Source of the DNA: Termitomyces sp. T153
Lineage: Eukaryota > Basidiomycota > Agaricomycetes > Agaricales > Lyophyllaceae
Assembly: GCA_018296165.2 (NCBI GenBank)
Contig: JACKQL020000029.1
Location: 124,001-188,000 of the forward strand
DNA length: 64,000 bases
Reading direction: 5' to 3'
In this document: piece after piece, positions 45,343-56,604 of the stretch
Numbering within the stretch: position 1 is the first letter of the stretch
How the letters are laid out: the number at the start of each line of letters is the position of its first letter
Notes under the pieces: model-generated
What the model saw: the letters and a program-made list of their open reading frames with translations, nothing else
Told to the model about the DNA's origin: nothing
Database searches by the model: none
Made by a program: the position numbers and the translations under genes

Positions 45343-48300
45343 TTAGACGTGTTTGCGCAAAAGAGAACCAGGCTCAAAAACGTCACTCGACTGCAACTGC
45401 TGTGTAATAGTCATAGGAGCAGTGACACCAGAGATGAGGGGCTGAGCCACAGGCCGATGTGCGGAAGACGCTTTACGAGTTACGGCACGTGAAAGTGTTC
45501 CTGCACTGCCGGCTGCCTTCGGATTAAAGAGAATATTGCGTTCTTGATACAACACATAAGACTAGGAATGGGTCGTCAGATGATTCGAACAGACTACAAG
45601 TCTGTAGATTGGACTAACCCTTGCTAGAAGAATGTGTTCCACCCAGGCCGCTCCTTCTTTCTCGCCACACGAAAAGATGTGCAGATAATCTGCGGTATTT
45701 TCAAAGAAAGAAAGCTTGTCGGTAGATTTGACGGCGAATGAGAAGGGCCGAGGGGCCTTGTGTAGACGAGTGATGAAGTAGGCGTCGAAATTCGAGAGAG
45801 AACATAGAAGGACTTCGTCTCGTCCCTACAATATTCTTATGTTAGTGCCGATCAAATGACCGCATCAGAACAACAAACATTATCTCGTTTCGAGAGCCAT
45901 AAACAATGTTCGCGAAGTTGGAGCCAGCGTTTGTTCCACTTGCCGCGTTTAATTTCCCATTCGACGTAACCAGCATGCATCGGTGATGCGCTCGGTATAG
46001 CCTATATTGTGTGGAACACTTGTCAGTTGTCTGGAAACACGTCAAAGTCAAACAGGGTACTGACAGAACGGCTGAGCGGTACAGCGAGTGGAGTCAACTT
46101 GATGACAAAAGTATTCATCAGCTTATCCTTATTCCAAGATGCTTGGACATCGGACAAAAGTTCAAAACTCCTGATGGGACGTTCTGTAGAAACACACACG
46201 GATGATTGTCAGCATGGTGACATACAATGGCCAAAAATGCGCTCACCCATACCAAAGTCTTGGGCAACCTCCCATACCATCCAATTACCACTACCCGCCC
46301 ATCCTTTTAGAGAACCCTGTGCTTCAACCATTTCTATGACGTCACCCGCATTGGTTGAAGGTCCAATTTCAACCATGTTGAAGCGCTGCATGTCGCCGAT
46401 GAATACGCGTTGTTGTATGACGAGGCCTCGCGCAGTGGGTGGTGAAGTAGAAATAGCAAACGCGTCAAGAGGAAGTGGCGGAACTGGCGGTGGCGTCGGG
46501 CTCGACCGACGTGGTCTCTCCATTTCTGAAGAAGAGCGCGCTGATCTTGGCTCGGGATACTTCGTGAGTCTCCGAGGCTCCTCACCTGTCCTCCTCGGTA
46601 ATGAAGGTCTCGAGTTCTCATCTTGGATGCGTGTTGAGAATGATCCTGGACTCGTGCTTGGGTCATCTTCTCTTCGAGTGAAACTGCGCGCAAGTTTTCG
46701 CCCGGCGTCTATAGGCAAAGGCACTGCATGGTGTTCTTCGGATCTTCTGCCTCCAGGTCGATGGAACGAGCGTGAAGGACGCAGAGTTCTGTGATCGCTC
46801 GACGGGCCGATCGTTGAGATGGCAAGCACGGGAGATGTAGGGTCTTTCATACCATGGCCAGCACTTCTAGGGCGGCTAGCTTCTCTCCGAGTTGACCTCG
46901 AAAACTGTGTTGTGGATGATGATGGTTCGCTCGTCTCCATGTTTTGCAGCCTTCTCGTAAGGTCTTCAGGAGAGAAAGGTTGCATCACGGAAGTAGGGAG
47001 GGCCTTAGGAGGCACATGTCGTAGGGACTTCGACGCATGTGAAGCTGCTTCCTGAGAACTTGATATGGGGGCCCTTTGGGAAGGCTCACCCGTGCCTGGA
47101 GGACGTGTTGATAGTACTACTCCACGAGGAGTAGAAGATGAGCGAGCTCGAGCTGCAGCTGCAGCGCGTGCCGCACGTCGTTGCTCCCTCTCTTCTTGTA
47201 CTTGCCGCCGTATCGTGTTCTGAGCTTTCAGAGCATTGGGAATACATTGGGCAAGCGGAACATCATCATCAGATGATGAGGACGGAGCTTTCATCGGTGC
47301 AGATTCGCCATAGTCGTCAGTTGAGTCCTCGTCAGAGACAGACGCCTCGGATTCCGAAGGAGTTGAAAACTTGGAATTGTTAATGCGTCTGCGTTTGTCG
47401 TCCTCGTCCTCGTCATCCCCACGTCCCCCGGATCGATTGGTACTACTCCCGTTAGTCCGACCACTCCCGTTATTTCCGCTCGCTCGTCTTACATTTGATC
47501 CGTTCTGTTCCAACTTTCCACCGAAGCTCGCTCCCCCATGTACATTCTCTCTGCCAGATCCGTCAACGAGCTCGTCAGCCACGTCGACCGGAGTTTGAAT
47601 TTGCGGTGAGAAAGGCATGTCTGGGCGTTCAGTGGACGTAGATGGCCGAATAGTTTCTATCGATGTCCCAGGTTCAAGGTTCATGTCCGATTTAATGGAT
47701 AGTTCCGAATATAGGGCGCTAGTAGAAATGTCTCCACTGAGGGAGTCCAAAAGATCGTCTGAGGACCAATAGGAGCTGATGATATTGTGGGAATCGAAGT
47801 AAGAGTCTGAGAAACTGAAGTCGTCAGGTGAGGAAGTGTCGCTGTCTTCAGCAGATGAACTGTCATCGTTAGGGTTGCTGAAACATGGCCACAAGTGTAT
47901 GGGCGAACTGATCGAAAAAGAGGAAGAGGCAGTGGACGTGGAGCGGGAAAGATACGACAACTCAGATGATGTGATGCAATCATTGTCATCCAGAGAATCT
48001 AGAGAATCCAGAGATGCCTCTGAATCCGCACTGCAGGGTGACTCGTCTTGTCTGACGAACGTTTCAGGTTCCTGACTCGCAGAGGTCAAAGGACCTTCCT
48101 CCTTGCAAGTCGTGTCATTATCTGAATTTTCTTTGAGAGGTTCCGATGAGTCTGGGCCTGAGACAATATCGGTAGATATGTTGTGCGGTGAGCCTTGAAC
48201 CGAAGCCTCTTGTGAGATAGTAGATGATTCTTCAGAGGATCGACTGGCATCGAGTTGATCCCATGGCTCGAAAGGTAGCTTTGCACCGACCCGGCCTTTA

Positions 48301-49363
48301 CGAACCTGAGCATATGGAGTTAGTCCCAAGACCACCTAAATTACAATGCGTAAGGCACACGTACCTTTCTTGGAAGAACGATGTTCATGCGAGCGAGGCT
48401 ATCGAGAGATGGTAGTGAAGGTCGAGGTGCGAAAGCTGGTTTTGAGTACGCTGGACGCGCGCGTCCAGACAGCGTTCGAGATATGCCAGGCAGGGATTGT
48501 CGACTGATGGGAGGTGGAGATGGGAAATTTAGTTTGGTGTCGAAATTCTGGGGAGTCAAAGGCGACCGCGGTGTCTGTACCGAAGATGACGTTTCAAGCG
48601 GTGTGATAGGTGTAGGTACAAGTGTAGGTGATGGAGTGATGAAGGCTGATACTGTCGAAAGATTGGCAAACGGATCGTCGTCAAGTAGAAATTCTGGCGG
48701 AGGGAGATCTAGAGGAGAGGGTGTTTGTGTACTATTGGAAGGCTCGGCGCCATTCGACGCAAGATAGTCATATGGTTGAGTAGCCATGGAATAAGAACGG
48801 GCTCTTCCGGTATTAGCGCTGAACACGTCCATGGTAATGGTAGGTGATGATGACGCGGTAAGGAATGAAGGAATAAAGAGAGACTGCAAGGAACGTCGTT
48901 TCTTTGCCATCCTGAGTCGATGGCAACGAGGGGATTTCTGAACAACAACGCGGCCTTTGCCTGGAGTTATGTAAATACTAATGGGGCTGCCCGAGGTATT
49001 AACCAAATGTCCTGGGAAACGGGTCTATGAGGATATCAACGGTCAGTCGTCCATCAGGAGTATGCCAACACAGATGCAAGAGAGCAAGTCGTGTGGCAAT
49101 TGGTGATGGCTTACCAGGAGAAACGCCGAATCCTCGGGTGGCCCAGTGGAAAGCTGATTGCACGGTGGATCGTTGACAAGAATGCGGGGCGAATGCCGCA
49201 AACTCACCTGCGATTTCGCGTCCGTTTGGCTATTATGAACGTTGAGAACAGAAGCAGCATTCTGCAATGCCTTTGAAGAACGATGTGCCATATGGGGTTT
49301 AGCAAAAAACCGGGGTGCTTTCTCATTGATCGAATGGTGGTAAGAATATCCGGAGGTCGTCAT
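45343..49363 (-). CDS. Large RA-PH domain adaptor protein
   Basis: Eight minus-strand exons (49363-49208, 49153-49115, 49024-48365, 48335-46247, 46183-46065, 46001-45879, 45825-45619, 45561-45343) give 1203 residues. About the first 850 residues are low-complexity, rich in serine, proline and acidic residues, with SSSSDDDVPLAQ and many SP/TP sites. A Ras-association-like domain follows (VFIGDMQRFNMVEIG, WMVWEVAQDFGMERPIRSFELL), joined directly to a PH domain (HAGYVEWEIKRGKWNKRWLQL, FFENTADYLHIFSCGEKEG). The RA-PH tandem is the arrangement of MRL/Grb7-type adaptors, which couple small GTPases and membrane lipids to actin. The fungal role is inferred. There is no enzymatic domain. The start is the first ATG that keeps all exons in phase; the N-terminal two exons are less certain. 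Confidence 0.85.
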
Positions 49364-51436
49364 GCGACACGAAGGCCGCGGTGCCCTGCGCGGGCGTCGA
49401 GGAGCAGCGAGGAGCGCAGTGATGGATGGAGAGAAAGGGCGTGTTGGTCCAAGCTAGTTGAATGGTCGCTGACTATGATTTAAGTATTTGAGCGTGCGAT
49501 TATCCTCGTACAACATGCATTTGATGGTCGCTTCCTATCCTTAGCAACATAGGACTGCGCTCATATCAGGTCTGTCACCGCTCCATGTCTTCATGTGTGT
49601 AGGCAAGACATAAATATATACTAGACATGCGATGCTAAATCGACAGCCGCTCACTGTCATGAGCGTGATTGCGAATACTCACTCTGCACCAAAGGAACAC
49701 AATGCATGGACTTATGCATTAGGGGCGCGGGCAAGGCCATGGTTTTGCAGGGTTTTGCCCTGGTTTTGCACCCCTCAAATATTGTTCCGCGCTGAAGGCT
49801 GAATATTTTGCCGACTTTTGTCAGGGGCCTTATCGTGATTCCTCTTCCAAGTCAAAATCCTCTCGAGAGTTCCAATGACTACATACGTAGACTGTTTTAT
49901 CTCTCAGGATCTCCAGCTGTCGTCTGATCCACATGCATGGAAAGCTGAGCAGACCTCATCCAAAACATTGCTCTCTGCTTGGGCCCTGCTACAAGCGTCT
50001 TGGCAGCTTGGCGAAAAATACCAATTGACCGATTCCAACGAGTCAGGTTGTTCTTGAATTTCGGGCGTTCGGGCGCGGGCCGCCGAATTCGCCGCTAAAA
50101 TACTCCCTCGCCCACGAAACGTGAGGGATTGACATATATCACCATGGCATCATAGAAGCCCGAGCTTTCTATCTCAGCCCATTGCTGACATTCCATCCGG
50201 CCAGCCCTGGTTGTCTTCCCTAGTCTCACTCGAAAACGTGATTTGTTTGTGTATAGAGACGTTCCCATTTTTGCGAGGGCGTCAAAATCTAGCTTCTGGT
50301 AGAGCTCAAGGGCAAGCAATAGGCTTATTAGGGCGGCCAAAGCATCATATGTGCTTCTGAGACTTCTAGAGGTGTTTTAGGAGATGCACGCCTTTCAGGT
50401 TACGATAATAGTCTTTTCATCCGCTTGCATGTCCAGACGGATATCATACATTACATACATAGGCATGTATGTATTATAGCTCGGTTTCCAGGAACAATTG
50501 TTGACGGCTACCAAAACATGCATAGGAATCGATCTTGAATGACCGTCCTTCCGCCATACCTCCCTATACCTCAGCATTACTTGAGCGGAACTTTTACTTG
50601 ACCCTTAGATGATGCCGCCGGGTCGATACCTACATATAGTCAAGGCTCTGCAGCTACAGCCTGGTTTAACCTCCGCATGCCTGAGAACATTGTCTCCGTG
50701 CACTTACAACTTCAGCTGTCCGTATCTGTATCTCGCGCTGAAATTTCCATGGGCAAAAGTTCTTCAGTGCTGCATTTCGGTCCAGAACAGTTTGAAAGTG
50801 GATTGATGGAGACGGTACAGAGGCTACTCTGAAACTCATCAATACTTAAAGTTCAACTTCTCGTTTCGAGTGCACGGTTAACCTGATGAATTGATGAGAT
50901 AAAACTGGGATATTGACTTGATTGAAACCCCCCCCCTTAAGTCAAATCCATCTCAGTACGACTGGAATCCAGAATGATCGTGACTGCCAGAGCTGAGAGA
51001 TTGATGTAAACTTTACGAGGTGGTCGTGGTCTGTATCTAGTAGAAGTGTATGGAGGAAGATCTTGTAGAATTACAACCTAGGAGTACAAAATGCTTTCGT
51101 GATGCACTCGAAAGACACTCGGAGGAAGCGATGTGTCAGATTGACTGCATATGTCGTGTCATTATGGTCGGGTCACCGCTGTCAATGTACCTGTTATACG
51201 TCTTCAGTAGAGTCAAAAGCCATGAATTATTCAGATTCTGGGATAAGTATACGAGCCGCATTGACGGCAGCCAGCCGGTTACATTGACGCAGCTCGCCGG
51301 TTATATATAATTTAACTTATGACCAAAATATGACGTTACTTATGTAGAGTTTGGTATGTAGTTGTTACTCGGCAAACAAATCCGAATCCGCGTAACTGAC
51401 CTTATCCAATCAACCAACTAACTGGTCTTGTCTAGC
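49364..51436. other. Intergenic region, 2.1 kb
   Basis: Host-like composition. A minus-strand frame at 50340-50095 (81 codons, ending NPSRFVGEGVF) has plausible amino-acid content, but no partner exons were found and it is left unassigned. GGTTTTGC-type short repeats lie near 49740-49770, and a run of nine C lies near 50928. No further gene was seen. Confidence 0.4.
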
Positions 51437-53069
51437 ATGCCGGTCGAGCTACCAGGTTTCTACTTCGACACATCGCGGAATCGATATTTTCCGCTTTCGT
51501 CCAAGCTGAAGGACCCTTTGCCTCAGCCAGTGCCTGTCCCAATCTCAGACGACTACTTAATCCATTCTCGCAAACGTCGGCGGATCTCTTCGTGGCATTC
51601 CAATGAAACAACTCGGACATCCCATAGCATCGGCGAAAGATACCAGGCCTCCCAGTATGACTGCTTGAAATGACTTGAACAAAATCTGATTGGGTACTAC
51701 AGCGATTTCGTTTGTTCTCAATACGCCAATACAGCACGTGTCCTGGAGAAAAAAGTTCCTGTTTTTGGTCGCATCAAGTCTTTTTCTGTATGCAACCGTC
51801 TTTTTAATACAAAGCACATCGTTCCCACTCTTATCACATAGTCTATGACATTGGACGGGAATACTCACCGCTTCATCGGCGACAGCCGAGGATGGTTATA
51901 CTCCAGCGCGGAGTCTGAGAGAGTTCTCTTCCAGGCTGATGTCAACTTGCAACCTGAATCAGAGGTCTGTGAAATTTGTAGTCGATGGACTTGCCTTGTA
52001 CTGATCGAAGGAGTAGGTGTCCTCCATTAGTACTTATGGTGCTCGTTGCATGTCAGGAATTTCTTCTTACTGTTTTCCATGTCGACTTATCGTCATCAAG
52101 TGCTACGTCCTTTGGCCCATCTGCAAAGATAGCTGTCCAGGATCTCAATATGACGGGGTAAGTGAGTATACTTCTATCACGACGAACTATGGATTTAAAA
52201 TCCAAATAGACGAATATCACTCCTCAGCCTGACTGGGTTACATGACATCTGGTCTTCCCACTTCGAAGAGGCTTCCTTAGTACTAGGTAACTCGACTATC
52301 TCCAGTACATGCTTGAAACCTCATCAGTACATCAAGGGGTGTCCACAAAAGCGGTATACATGAGTGATATCGACGCCTTTTCAGTACAACATTTGGAAAC
52401 TCACAGTGATGTTTTCGCGGTCCGGCAACACGGTGTACGTTTCCTTACTACCTTAGTTTTATCCGCCCTGCCAACGAGAGAAGTGGTCAGACTGTAATCT
52501 TTGCTGGTTGCCGTAACGGGAACATCATGCAATTCGACAAGCGTCTAGGCAAGCGTGGTCAAAAACTCCACACTAACCGCTTCTCCAAACAGCAACGCAC
52601 TAGCGTCCTTCATCTAGAAATGCTGACGGATTGGCAAGTACTTACTAGTTACATGAATGGCGGGGTACGTTTTTCATGCTTAAGCTTAATATTGGAGACG
52701 GCCCACTGAACAAACATCTTTCTGCTGGTGTAGCTGATGACGTTTGACCTTCGTTTCACCCGCGAGGGATCACCACTTGTTCAGTATCATGGACATCACA
52801 ATACATATACTCAAAGGCTCGGAATTGCAATGGACCCTAGCCATGAGTTTCTTTTCGCCGCGGGCGAGGACCGTCGAATACGAGCCTGGTCTGTCCATAC
52901 TGGCCGTCCTCTAATTTCCTCCTCATCTCATGATGACACGGACGATCCATTTAATAGAGTGTTTCCCGGGGTTGTGGAGACGATGCAGGTGACTGCTGAA
53001 CGCGAGGGCTTGTGTCTCTGGGCTGGACATGATCAAACCTTGTATCAGATCTACCTAGGCCAACGGTAA
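51437..53069 (+). CDS. DCAF4-like WD40 repeat protein (WDR21 family)
   Basis: Eight exons (51437-51654, 51703-51787, 51842-51964, 52057-52157, 52228-52286, 52337-52434, 52491-52664, 52734-53069) give 397 residues. The N-terminus MPVELPGFYFDTSRNRYFPL is the signature of DDB1- and CUL4-associated factor 4. It is followed by a basic RKRRR segment and WD40-like blades (FIGDSRGWLY, VIFAGCRNGNIMQFDKR, LMTFDLRF, FLFAAGEDRRIRAWSVHTG). Family members act as substrate receptors for the CRL4 ubiquitin ligase; that role here is inferred. An apparent in-frame TAG at 51839 falls at the 3' end of a 54-nt intron with a GTATGC donor, so the gene is intact. Confidence 0.85.
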
Positions 53070-54133
53070 TTACGCGTCGTTGCTCAAATCATCGTGATGC
53101 TTCTAGTATGTACTCTTTTCCCTGACTGGGAAGCATCTCGCTTTGAATTCTGGAAACTATCCAAGGTCAACGTCCACCCAGTTACAAAGGTAATCGAATC
53201 GTTTAGGATGCATGGCATATTATTTCCCCACCAATTCCCGAAGTCAGAATCCTTCCTCAACAAGCAATTTTCTTGCAGAACCATCCATATCTTTCTCGTC
53301 AGATGTTGCACTATCGCGGGCCGATGCGCGTTATTAACTTCGTCGTCTCGGTCGTCTTGACAGCAAACTAATCTAATCTGCCACAGGACACGTTGGATCC
53401 GCTCAAACCCTTGGGAACCTGGGTAGAAAAAAAAGGAAACTTCAAGGAACGCGCTTCCGGAGATTGTCAAACGGTGACAGAGGTTCATTCCAGCCGGCAG
53501 GTACGGTTTGGCATGGCAAAGGAACATTTCTCCAATCATTGCCCCCCTTCTGAGGTTCCTGCGAAATTGTTGAGAACGCAAGATGCCATGATTACGATGC
53601 CATGATCATCACGAAGGCCACCGACTCGGAGCTCGGCTGAAATTTCTGATTACAGTTAAGTATTGCAAGGCTCATGCTCACGCTTAGTCCCAAGGCGCAG
53701 TATTTCTGACATTTTAAAATTCGGAGCAATCAGTGACATTTGGAAGGTTTTGAAGGACGAAGTTATTTGGAAAGAACATTGCTTCTTGAGTTTGACAAAT
53801 TGAGAATAGAATCAATAATCCGAGTATCATCATTTTGCTGTAGCTTTCAAATCCTTCAGTATACTTAGGTTCACTCATAACTTCCAGGTGTAACAATAAA
53901 TCAGATTATATAACGATCGTTACTGATCGCTTCAAGATCACCATTTTTTCAAAGTGTAGCTTGCGCTAGTGTGACCAATGATGTGGTGTTAGTTATGAAT
54001 CAGAACTCTTGCGCCAGTGTAACCAATTGTAGTGTTAGTTATGATCAGAATTAAAGCTTGCTTTTCTGTCCTTCATCGACTGCAGTCACCATCATCAAGA
54101 AGTTCCTCTTTCTCACCCTCTGCCCCTTTCGCC
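53070..54133. other. Intergenic region, 1.06 kb
   Basis: Between 53090 and 53610 both strands hold moderately long frames, but none gives a recognisable protein or a consistent set of exons. From 53640 to 54060 the sequence is AT-rich. A short direct duplication (GTGTAACCAAT...GTGTTAGTTATGA) lies near 53970-54045. Confidence 0.4.
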
Positions 54134-54777
54134 ATGAAGTATATCACTCGCGACGTAACCACTTTTTCCTCACACATTCCGCTCAATTGATGAGGTTTGC
54201 AACTCCAGGAACTCGCAGATGTGATCAAAACCTCGATCCCGAAGAAAGATTTTGTCATCGTTGACGTTCGCGACGATGATTTCAGAGGGGGGAACATCAA
54301 GGGTGCTATCAATAAGCCCTCTCGTGATTTCCTCACGAGCGTAGACGAGCTTATAAAGGATACCAAGGACATCCCACTCGTCATCTTTCACTGTGCGTTA
54401 TCACAAGTTCGGTGCGTCATGCTTGTCTTTTACCATGCGGAGTGAATGACACTCTACACGCATCCCGCGATTTTTATCGAAAACAGTGGGCCTAAAGCTG
54501 CGCGGGTATGAATATATCCCATGGTCTTATGGTATGGCCAATGTCATTAATAGATTCGCTACAGATCTACGAAGAGACAAGGCGGAATGTTCTATATGGA
54601 AAGGATATCCCACACGAGGTCGCCGTCTTGCGCGAAGGGTTCGCGCGATTCCAAGAGAAATATAGAGTGAGTGCAAGTGGTACATACTACATCGTCATAA
54701 GTTTAGGACCTTTGTAGGACGATCCTGATCTCATTGAGAACTGGGACAAGGAGATATGGTCATCAGAGTGGAGTTGA
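54134..54777 (+). CDS. CDC25-like rhodanese phosphatase (Ibp1/Ych1/Acr2 type)
   Basis: Five exons (54134-54154, 54209-54411, 54488-54506, 54565-54666, 54718-54777) give 134 residues, the usual size of single-domain CDC25-like rhodaneses. Residues FVIVDVRDDDFRGGNI match the rhodanese core. The active-site loop HCALSQVRG gives the C-X5-R signature with the catalytic cysteine intact. The third exon is only 19 nt and lies just after the active-site arginine codon junction. Relatives are small cytoplasmic or nuclear phosphatases or arsenate reductases, and sequence alone does not decide which. The gene converges with COX20, leaving 26 bp between the stop codons. Confidence 0.88.
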
Positions 54778-54803
54778 TCGATAACATGCTGTATTTTTCG
54801 ATA

Positions 54804-55299
54804 TTAACAAGATGCTGTCGATCCGGACGGTGTTGATGAATCCTGATCGTCGGCCTGTTTCACCACCCGACGAGGCATGCTCTCGATGACTCGCGTCACT
54901 GACTTGCGTTCATTTGCTAACCGATTTTGGCAGATTTGGCTTCATGAAGGTGTTGAGCATGAAATAATTGAGAGGAAAGCAAGACACACAAGGAACCAAA
55001 TGATATGAGTACAAAAGTAGCACATGCCCAGTTGCCCGCCACGAACGCAGCTTTTTGGAGATCTAAGACTGAGACAGTTAAAGGCCGACTGAACGGGACG
55101 CACAAGCAGACATTGCCCGAACGATACCAATCCCCAACCCGCCCGCTATTCCACCCAACAGACTATTACGTGCGCAGGGAATGTCTCCGACATGTATGAC
55201 GCTCTGGTATGCATCCACAAACCAGTTACCTGTTGGAGAAGGTAGTTTTGATGGTGGAGGTGGAATAGACGACCCCGACGACACGTTTGAGGATGACAT
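54804..55299 (-). CDS. COX20: Cytochrome c oxidase assembly protein COX20
   Basis: Three minus-strand exons (55299-55104, 55050-54990, 54939-54804) give 130 residues. The conserved block DIPCARNSLLGGIAGGLGIG forms the first membrane segment, and GNWACATFVLISFGS the second, followed by QICQNRLANERKSV and a charged C-terminus. COX20 is an inner mitochondrial membrane chaperone for the newly made Cox2 subunit. The two-helix topology and length fit the family. The 53-nt first intron was chosen because the shorter alternative would add residues not found in the family. Confidence 0.88.
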
Positions 55300-55452
55300 G
55301 GTGTAATTAATGGCACGTGACGCAGGATCAGATTTTCCCCAGACGGCGGAGCTACACGAGTTTGCATCTATTTGATTCTAAAAGAAATACATCCTGGTTG
55401 GATCCTTGGAAAGTACGGTGAGTATTGTAGACCCTGAGATAATTGATCATGT

Positions 55453-55533
55453 GTCCCGTGGCTTAGTTGGTTACGGCGTCCGACTGTTAAACTCTCAAAT
55501 CGGAAGATCGAGAGTTCAAGTCTCTCCGGGACA
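55453..55533 (+). tRNA. tRNA-Asn (GTT) with a 9-nt intron
   Basis: The D arm (GGCTTAGTTGG), anticodon stem TCCGA/TCGGA with loop CTGTTAA, and T arm (GAGAG TTCAAGT CTCTC) fold normally. A 9-nt intron (AACTCTCAA) follows position 37. The acceptor stem has only six pairs (GTCCCG with CGGGAC), because both strands lack the seventh base. The discriminator is A. Confidence 0.85.
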
Positions 55534-55599
55534 GAATATCTTTTTCCTCATCCTTGCAATGGACGACAACGCGTCAATAGTGCTCTTCCTAGCGCCAGA

Positions 55600-56345
55600 T
55601 TGTAGTACGTTCGACACGGCGACCTCTTCCCAACGGCGTCCTTCTCGCAGGTTATCTTGTCTGGGGCCTGGTCGTCCAACCATTCCTCGATGGTGAACAG
55701 GTCCGGAGACCAGATTAGACACCTCCACCCGTCTGACGGAGCCGTTCCTAGCTTTCCTTCTTCAAGATAGCATATTGCATTACACTATCGGCCTGTGTGA
55801 CCGCTCCTTTCATCTACCACAACTACAGTGCTTATCGTCTGTTCTGTAATATCCCCAATAAACCACAGTGGTACCATCGTGTCCCGCCATCCACATACAC
55901 TCGTGTACAAGCAAAATACTGGGATGTCGGCTTCCTTCGCTACTGGACGCCCTCCCAGATACGCAACTTCGTCATCGCAGCTCCCCTTCTTGTTCCCCTT
56001 ATAACGTTCTCCGTCCAGCACATCGAGACATCTTTTCTGGGTTTCAGGATCCGATTCAATGGCATCAAGGAAACCAACAAGGAAGAGAATCCGTTTGCGA
56101 TGCCGTCGATAACCCCATACCTTATACATTCCCTTGTGATGTGTACCACTTTAATTTTCTTTTCCCATACGCAGATTGTCCTTCGCCTCGCTGCTGCCCT
56201 CCCCACGCTTTACTGGGCTGCTGCTTGGCTTTTTGTTTACGGAAGCCCCTGGGGCCAAATTCTGGAAATAGTGGAGCGTACTTTGGGGGCCAATCAGCCT
56301 AGGCCTCTGGACGGCATTCCTCCCGCCTACTTAGTACCAAAACAC
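55600..56345 (+). pseudogene. GPI18/PIG-V mannosyltransferase remnant
   Basis: The pieces match the second half of the GPI mannosyltransferase II that adds the second mannose to GPI anchors in the ER membrane. They are NGVLLAGYLVWGLVVQPFLDGE (55630-55692, here given in two overlapping parts) and then, after a broken stretch, LSACVTAPFIYHNYSAY, YWDVGFLRYWTP, IHSLVMCTTLIFFSHTQIVLRL and TLYWAAAW. The normal C-terminus LWTAFLPP is readable only after a frame change near 56260, next to a TAG. The N-terminal half, including the catalytic lumenal loop, is absent, since a tRNA gene lies immediately upstream. I judge it a 5'-truncated pseudogene. A spliced short gene is possible but less likely. Confidence 0.75.
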
Positions 56346-56365
56346 ATTACTACTTCATTACAACA

Positions 56366-56440
56366 CACAGTTCGTAGCTAAGTAATAATCGTGTATGATA
56401 AACATACAACAAAACCTAGATCAAGAAATGTTATGGGTAC
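56366..56440. repeat. Flanking repeat F, copy 1
   Basis: CATTACAACACACAG...TAATAATCGTG...AAACATACAACAAAACC. It lies just downstream of the GPI18 pseudogene. Diverged copies occur at about 58371-58437 and 58453-58560. Confidence 0.65.
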
Positions 56441-56604
56441 ATGGTATCCGGCACAGTAAGCAAAAACACTCGAAGAGTCAGAATCCGACTCTAAGTCTGA
56501 CACCTATGAAAAGGAATAAAATGCCAGGACATGAAGAAGGAAAAGGTCAATACACTCCATCCCAAGTGTGCGTTACATCTGCTTCTTGCAATCCACCCTC
56601 TGCC

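Noticed and set aside
51839..51841. In-frame TAG in the DCAF4-like gene suggested a pseudogene.
   Set aside because: It is the last base triplet of a 54-nt intron with a good GTATGC donor. Removing the intron keeps the frame.
53084..53581. A 165-codon minus-strand frame beside the DCAF4-like gene.
   Set aside because: No domain, no supporting splice structure and no family resemblance. The composition is what a chance frame would give.
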